Positions 6,757 to 9,991 of a DNA stretch of 9,991 bases are shown one piece after another. Within the stretch, counting starts at the first letter, position 1. The number at the start of each line of letters is the position of its first letter. Below the pieces are notes generated by a model. The model saw only the letters and a program-made list of their open reading frames with translations, was not told the DNA's origin and searched no databases. Both the position numbers and the translations under genes were made by a program. Origin of the DNA: Oscillospiraceae bacterium (GTDB taxonomy: Bacteria > Bacillota > Clostridia > Oscillospirales > Oscillospiraceae); the NCBI GenBank assembly GCA_017438675.1, contig JAFRUW010000048.1, positions 1-9,991 on the forward strand, in the 5' to 3' direction.

Positions 6757-6785
6757 CTGCCGTGTTAAAGAGGAGACAAGCTTAC

Positions 6786-9587
6786 ATGCCACAGGATTAC
6801 AACAAGACGATTAATCTGCCGAAGACCGATTTCCCCATGCGCGCAGGTCTGCCCAAGAGAGAGCCGGACATGCTGAAGACATGGTATGAGGATGACATTT
6901 ACCACAAGATGGTGGAGCGCAACGAGGGCAAGCCCAAGTTCGTCCTCCACGACGGACCTCCCTTCTCCAACGGGCATATCCACATGGGCACCGCAATGAA
7001 CAAGTGCCTGAAGGACTTTATCGTGAGATACAAGAACATGACGGGCTGGCGCGCCGCCTATGTCCCCGGCTGGGACAATCACGGTATGCCCATCGAGTCC
7101 GCCATCATCAAGCAGAACAAGCTTGACAGGAAAAAGATGTCCATCCCCGAGTTCCGCACCGCCTGCAAGGAGTTTGCCGAGAAGTTCGTAAACGTCCAGA
7201 GGGACCAGTTCAAGCGCATCGGCGTTCTGGGCGAGTGGGACAAGCCCTACCTCACCATGAATCCCTCCTTTGAAGCGGAGGAAGTCCGCGTATTCGGCAA
7301 GATGTTTGAGAAGGGCTACATCTACAAGGGCAAGAAGCCCGTTTACTGGTGCCCCAAGGATGAGACAGCTCTTGCCGAGGCGGAGATTGAGTACGCCGAC
7401 GACGACTGCAAGTCCATCTATGTAAAGTTCAAAATCACCGACGACAAGGGCGTCCTCGAGGGCGTGGATCTTGACAACGTATACTTCGTTATCTGGACCA
7501 CCACCACATGGACCATCCCCGGCAACCTGGCCATCTGCCTTAACGGTCAGCTCGACTACGTTCTGGCGAAGGCGCCGAACGGCGAGATCTATGTCCTCGC
7601 CCGTGAGCTCATGGAGAGCGTTCAGAAGGCCGCCGGCATCGAGGGCTTTGAGGTCGTGGGCGAGTACAAGGGCCGCGACTTTGAGCTTATGAAGGCAAAG
7701 CACCCCCTGTTTGACAGGGAATCCGTTGTGATCCTTGGCGATCACGTCACTCTTGACGCCGGTACCGGCTGCGTTCACACCGCTCCCGGCCACGGCCAGG
7801 AGGACTACGCGGCATGCCGCAAGTACGACAACGCAGGCGTCACGAATATCGGCGTAGTCGTCCCCGTGGATGACAAGGGCTATATGAACGAGGACGCCGG
7901 AAAGTACTGCGGACTGTACTATTCCAAGGCAAATGACGCCATTTTCGCCGACCTTCAGGAGTGCGGCGCACTTCTGGCTTACGAAGATATACGCCATCCC
8001 TATCCCCACTGCTGGCGCTGCAAGAGCCCCATCATCTACCGCGCCACCGATCAGTGGTTCTGCTCCGTGGACGCCTTCAAGGATCAGGCCGTGGAGGCCT
8101 GCGACAGCGTAACATGGCTGCCCGACTGGGGCCATGACCGCATGACCGCCATGATCCGCGAGCGCGCCGACTGGTGCATCTCCCGTCAGCGCCACTGGGG
8201 TCTGCCCATCCCCGTAGTTTACTGTGAGGAATGCGGCAAGCCCATCTGCACCGGCGAAACGTTAGATCATATTTCAAAGCTCTTCGGCGAAAAGGGCTCC
8301 AACGCATGGTTTGAGCTGGACGCCTCCGAGCTTGTACCCGAAGGCTTCAGGTGCCCCCACTGCGGCGGCAGCGCCTTCTATAAGGAAACCGACACCCTTG
8401 ACGGCTGGTTTGACTCCGGCTCCAGCCACATGGCTGGCCTGGATCAGGCCGATTGGCCCTCCACCATGTATCTGGAGGGCGCAGACCAGTACAGAGGCTG
8501 GTTCCAGTCCTCCCTGCTCACCTCCGTGGCATGCAGAGGCCGCGCTCCCTACAGCGTCGTCCTCACCCACGGCTGGACCGTTGACGGCGAGGGCAAGGCA
8601 ATGCACAAGTCCCTGGGCAACGGCGTTTACCCCGAGGATATAATTCCCAAGTACGGCGCCGACCTTCTGAGGCTCTGGGCGTCCTCCTCCGATTACCGCG
8701 TGGATATGCGCTGCAGTGACGCTATCTTCAAGCAGCTCTCCGACAGGTATCTGAAGATCAGGAACACCGCCAGATTCATTCTCGGCAACCTTGACGGCTT
8801 CGATCCCGACAATCAGGTTTCCTACGACGACATGCTCCCCATCGACAAGTGGGCGCTGGTCCGTCTGGGGGGTCTCATCGACAGGTGCCTGAGGGCCTAC
8901 GAGGATTACGAATTCCACGCTGTTGTATACGCTATCCACAACTTCTGTGTTGTTGAGATGTCAAACTTCTATCTTGACATCATTAAGGACAGACTGTACT
9001 GCGAGGGCAGGGACAGTGTAGAGAGAAGAAGCGGCCAGACCGCCATGTATATCATTCTCGACAGCATGGTAAGGCTCCTTGCCCCCATCCTGGCATTCAC
9101 CTCCAACGAGATCTGGCTCAGCATGCCCCACGACGCCTCCGCGAATCCGGAGCACGTAATGCTGAACGACATGCCGAAGAAGGGCGAAAAGTGGGCGTTC
9201 ACCGCTGAGGAAGAGGAGATCTGGGCTCTCAGCCAGACCCTCCGCGGCGATGTGAACAAGGCGCTGGAGCTGGCAAGAGCGGAAAAGACCGTGGGCAAGC
9301 CCCTTGAGGCCACAATCACCCTTTACGCAGACGGGAAGGGCATGGCGACTCTGGACAAGCTCTCCGGTCAGGATCTGAAGACGCTGTTCATCGTCAGCGA
9401 TGTGAAGATCGTTTCCGGCGACGGCGAAGGATATGTGGGTGAGACAGAGGGCATCAAGGTGAAGGTGGAAGCCAACGCCGCCCCCAAGTGCGTCCGCTGC
9501 TGGACCCACGACGAGCATGTGGGCGACGATCCCGACCACCCGGATCTGTGTCCTCGCTGCGCAAGAGTCGTAAGGTTTATAGGATAA
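6786..9587 (+). CDS. ileS: Isoleucyl-tRNA synthetase
   Basis: IleS, a class I synthetase, charges tRNA-Ile with isoleucine and edits misacylated valine. The 933-residue protein has the HIGH-type motif as HMGT (66-69), the GWDNHGMPIE block, and an editing domain with WTTTTWTIPGNLAI and TGCVHTAPGHGQEDY. The catalytic core resumes with ATDQWFCSVD and DGWFDSGSSH. The KMSKS loop is AMHKS (605-609), keeping the second lysine (Lys608). The C-terminal zinc ribbon has Cys902, Cys905, Cys922 and Cys925. I chose the ATG at 6786 because the protein then begins MPQDYNKTINLPKT, as expected for the family, with AGGAG (6771-6775) ten bases upstream. An in-frame GTG at 6762 would start inside the leader before that site. 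A strong terminator follows. Lys is mostly AAG and codon choice is more uniform than in mutL, which fits high expression. Confidence 0.98.
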   Translation: MPQDYNKTINLPKTDFPMRAGLPKREPDMLKTWYEDDIYHKMVERNEGKPKFVLHDGPPFSNGHIHMGTAMNKCLKDFIVRYKNMTGWRAAYVPGWDNHGMPIESAIIKQNKLDRKKMSIPEFRTACKEFAEKFVNVQRDQFKRIGVLGEWDKPYLTMNPSFEAEEVRVFGKMFEKGYIYKGKKPVYWCPKDETALAEAEIEYADDDCKSIYVKFKITDDKGVLEGVDLDNVYFVIWTTTTWTIPGNLAICLNGQLDYVLAKAPNGEIYVLARELMESVQKAAGIEGFEVVGEYKGRDFELMKAKHPLFDRESVVILGDHVTLDAGTGCVHTAPGHGQEDYAACRKYDNAGVTNIGVVVPVDDKGYMNEDAGKYCGLYYSKANDAIFADLQECGALLAYEDIRHPYPHCWRCKSPIIYRATDQWFCSVDAFKDQAVEACDSVTWLPDWGHDRMTAMIRERADWCISRQRHWGLPIPVVYCEECGKPICTGETLDHISKLFGEKGSNAWFELDASELVPEGFRCPHCGGSAFYKETDTLDGWFDSGSSHMAGLDQADWPSTMYLEGADQYRGWFQSSLLTSVACRGRAPYSVVLTHGWTVDGEGKAMHKSLGNGVYPEDIIPKYGADLLRLWASSSDYRVDMRCSDAIFKQLSDRYLKIRNTARFILGNLDGFDPDNQVSYDDMLPIDKWALVRLGGLIDRCLRAYEDYEFHAVVYAIHNFCVVEMSNFYLDIIKDRLYCEGRDSVERRSGQTAMYIILDSMVRLLAPILAFTSNEIWLSMPHDASANPEHVMLNDMPKKGEKWAFTAEEEEIWALSQTLRGDVNKALELARAEKTVGKPLEATITLYADGKGMATLDKLSGQDLKTLFIVSDVKIVSGDGEGYVGETEGIKVKVEANAAPKCVRCWTHDEHVGDDPDHPDLCPRCARVVRFIG

Positions 9588-9589
9588 AC

Positions 9590-9622
9590 AAAAAAACGCT
9601 GAGCGAAAGCTCAGCGTTTTTT
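9590..9622 (+). terminator. Rho-independent terminator of ileS
   Basis: CGCTGAGC (9597-9604), a GAAA tetraloop (9605-9608) and GCTCAGCG (9609-9616) form an 8-bp GC-rich stem. It is flanked by seven A's upstream and six T's downstream (9617-9622), which lengthen the stem to about 14 bp. It begins two bases after the ileS stop. The symmetrical A and T tracts mean it could also act on the other strand. Confidence 0.93.
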
Positions 9623-9725
9623 AAATGAAAAATTGAAAATGAAAAATGAAAAATTGTGGTATTTTTTAATTCGGGGAATTAAAAAATGAATTTAAAAGCG
9701 GGCGATCAATGATCGCCCCTACGGG
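9623..9725 (+). repeat. Composite dispersed repeat, copy 2
   Basis: It has the same order as the copy at 3378-3485: an A-rich ATGAAAA-like run (9623-9655), the palindrome TTTTTTAATTC (9662-9672)/GAATTAAAAAA (9676-9686) with loop GGG, then ATGAATTTAAAA and a GC palindrome GGGCGATC (9700-9707)/GATCGCCC (9711-9718) ending CCTACGGG. The AT palindrome is identical to copy 1 while its loop differs (GGG against GAT). The GC palindrome differs in sequence but keeps the ability to pair. Confidence 0.8.
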
Positions 9726-9792
9726 GTATGGTGCAAAAAACCAAATGCGGCGGTAAACGCAAAAGCGGGCGATCAATGATCGCCCCTACGGG
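9694..9792 (+). repeat. Exact 32-bp palindromic direct repeat, two copies
   Basis: Positions 9694-9725 and 9761-9792 are identical over 32 bases, with 35 bases between them. Each runs from AAAAGCGGGCGATC through AAT to GATCGCCCCTACGGG and can fold into an 8-bp hairpin with a 3-base loop. The first copy is the 3' part of the composite repeat. The second stands without the AT palindrome, though an A-rich arm in the opposite orientation follows at 9801-9822. Confidence 0.85.
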
Positions 9793-9823
9793 TTCTGCAC
9801 AATTCAAATTCATTTTTCATTAC

Positions 9824-9853
9824 AAAAAAGCGCTGAGCTTTCGCTCAGCGCTT
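9824..9853 (-). terminator. Terminator-like hairpin facing left
   Basis: Read on the minus strand this is an 11-bp stem, AAGCGCTGAGC (9853-9843) and GCTCAGCGCTT (9838-9828), with a GAAA loop and a run of six T's in all, the first two in the stem (9829-9824). It is nearly the same hairpin as the ileS terminator, in inverted orientation. On the plus strand only CTTCAGTC follows, so it should work mainly leftward. No minus-strand gene is present inside the window for it to serve. Confidence 0.7.
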
Positions 9854-9875
9854 CAGTCTGTCAAAGAACTATACG

Positions 9876-9913
9876 AACGCCCCTGTTTCTGGTAAAATAG
9901 GAACGGGGGTGTT
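9876..9913 (+). promoter_or_regulatory. Hairpin burying the transposase ribosome-binding site
   Basis: Bases 9876-9890 and 9899-9913 can pair along all 15 positions in RNA (12 Watson-Crick and 3 G-U) around an 8-base loop. The pairing covers the GGGGG at 9905-9909, which is the only Shine-Dalgarno candidate for the ATG at 9917. Read-through transcripts would therefore be poorly translated. A TAAAAT at 9893-9898 in the loop could be a -10 element, giving a transcript lacking the left arm, but no good -35 is seen. Confidence 0.6.
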
Positions 9914-9916
9914 GTT

Positions 9917-9991
9917 ATGGAAGAATGGAAGAAAGATGCACGGCGAGACGTAGTAATAGTAGACATAGATGCATTGGTGCCGAAGAATCAC
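9917..9991 (+). CDS. Probable IS transposase, N-terminus only (cut by window end)
   Basis: Twenty-five codons are visible, MEEWKKDARRDVVIVDID followed by ALVPKNH, and the frame is still open at the window edge. The 'D-LVP-x-[DN]H' ending resembles the start of transposases I remember as IS1182-like, which continue with LLRKID and a Phe-Ser-Phe-Ile stretch. This matches the conserved entry to the N-terminal domain, but no catalytic residue is in view. GGGGG at 9905-9909 gives a seven-base spacer to the ATG, inside a hairpin typical of transposase leaders. The terminal inverted repeat of the element was not identified. The IS family assignment is tentative. Confidence 0.55.
   Translation, partial: MEEWKKDARRDVVIVDIDALVPKNH

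Noticed and set aside
6762..6785. GTG start at 6762 for IleS
   Set aside because: It lies upstream of the only good Shine-Dalgarno (6771-6775). The ATG at 6786 gives the expected MPQDYNKTINLPK start.
6765..8195. 476-codon open frame on the minus strand opposite ileS
   Set aside because: It is a mirror of GC-biased third positions in ileS. The plus-strand frame has complete family motifs, so the antisense frame is a shadow.
9694..9792. Two 32-bp palindromic repeats with a 35-bp spacer, resembling a minimal CRISPR array
   Set aside because: Only two copies, no cas genes and no leader. A diverged relative of the same unit lies at 3454-3485 as part of a composite intergenic repeat, so a REP-like family explains it better.

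Overview
The window reads as a chromosomal housekeeping region of a moderately GC-rich member of the Firmicutes, most likely a Clostridia/Oscillospiraceae-type gut bacterium. This rests on gene order and on how the proteins look: an endonuclease-type MutL, a short clostridial-style Hfq, and the order yggS-sepF-divIVA-ileS, which is the Gram-positive 'ylm' division cluster. The taxonomy is an inference from memory; no database was searched. All intact genes are on the + strand.

Layout. (1) 22-3114: mutL, miaA and hfq, tightly packed (2 bp between mutL and miaA, 64 bp between miaA and hfq). These cover mismatch repair, tRNA A37 prenylation and RNA chaperoning, an order also known from distant bacteria. 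(2) 3115-3548: a 434-bp gene-free stretch built of A-rich runs, hairpins and one copy of a composite dispersed repeat. (3) 3549-9587: a HlyD-like membrane-anchored protein, translationally coupled to a YggS-type PLP protein, then sepF, divIVA and ileS. A near-consensus sigma-A promoter lies inside the yggS coding sequence and could drive sepF-divIVA (and perhaps ileS) separately. The ylmG and ylmH genes that separate sepF from divIVA in Bacillus are absent. The ileS leader holds two hairpins and no recognisable T-box. (4) 9588-9991: a strong ileS terminator, a second copy of the composite repeat, an exact 32-bp palindromic direct repeat, and a second terminator-like hairpin facing the other way. 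The window ends in the first 25 codons of what looks like an IS transposase, whose ribosome-binding site is buried in a 15-bp hairpin.

How it fits together. SepF (FtsZ membrane tether) and DivIVA (polar/septal scaffold) are the division pair, with YggS and a membrane HlyD-like protein upstream and the essential isoleucyl-tRNA synthetase downstream. The two intergenic gaps are the only places with repeats, and they share the same repeat family, so the family seems to settle in 3' untranslated regions. No wholly new multi-gene system is evident. The unusual material is the repeat family, the internal promoter, the transposase RBS hairpin and the placement of the HlyD-like gene.
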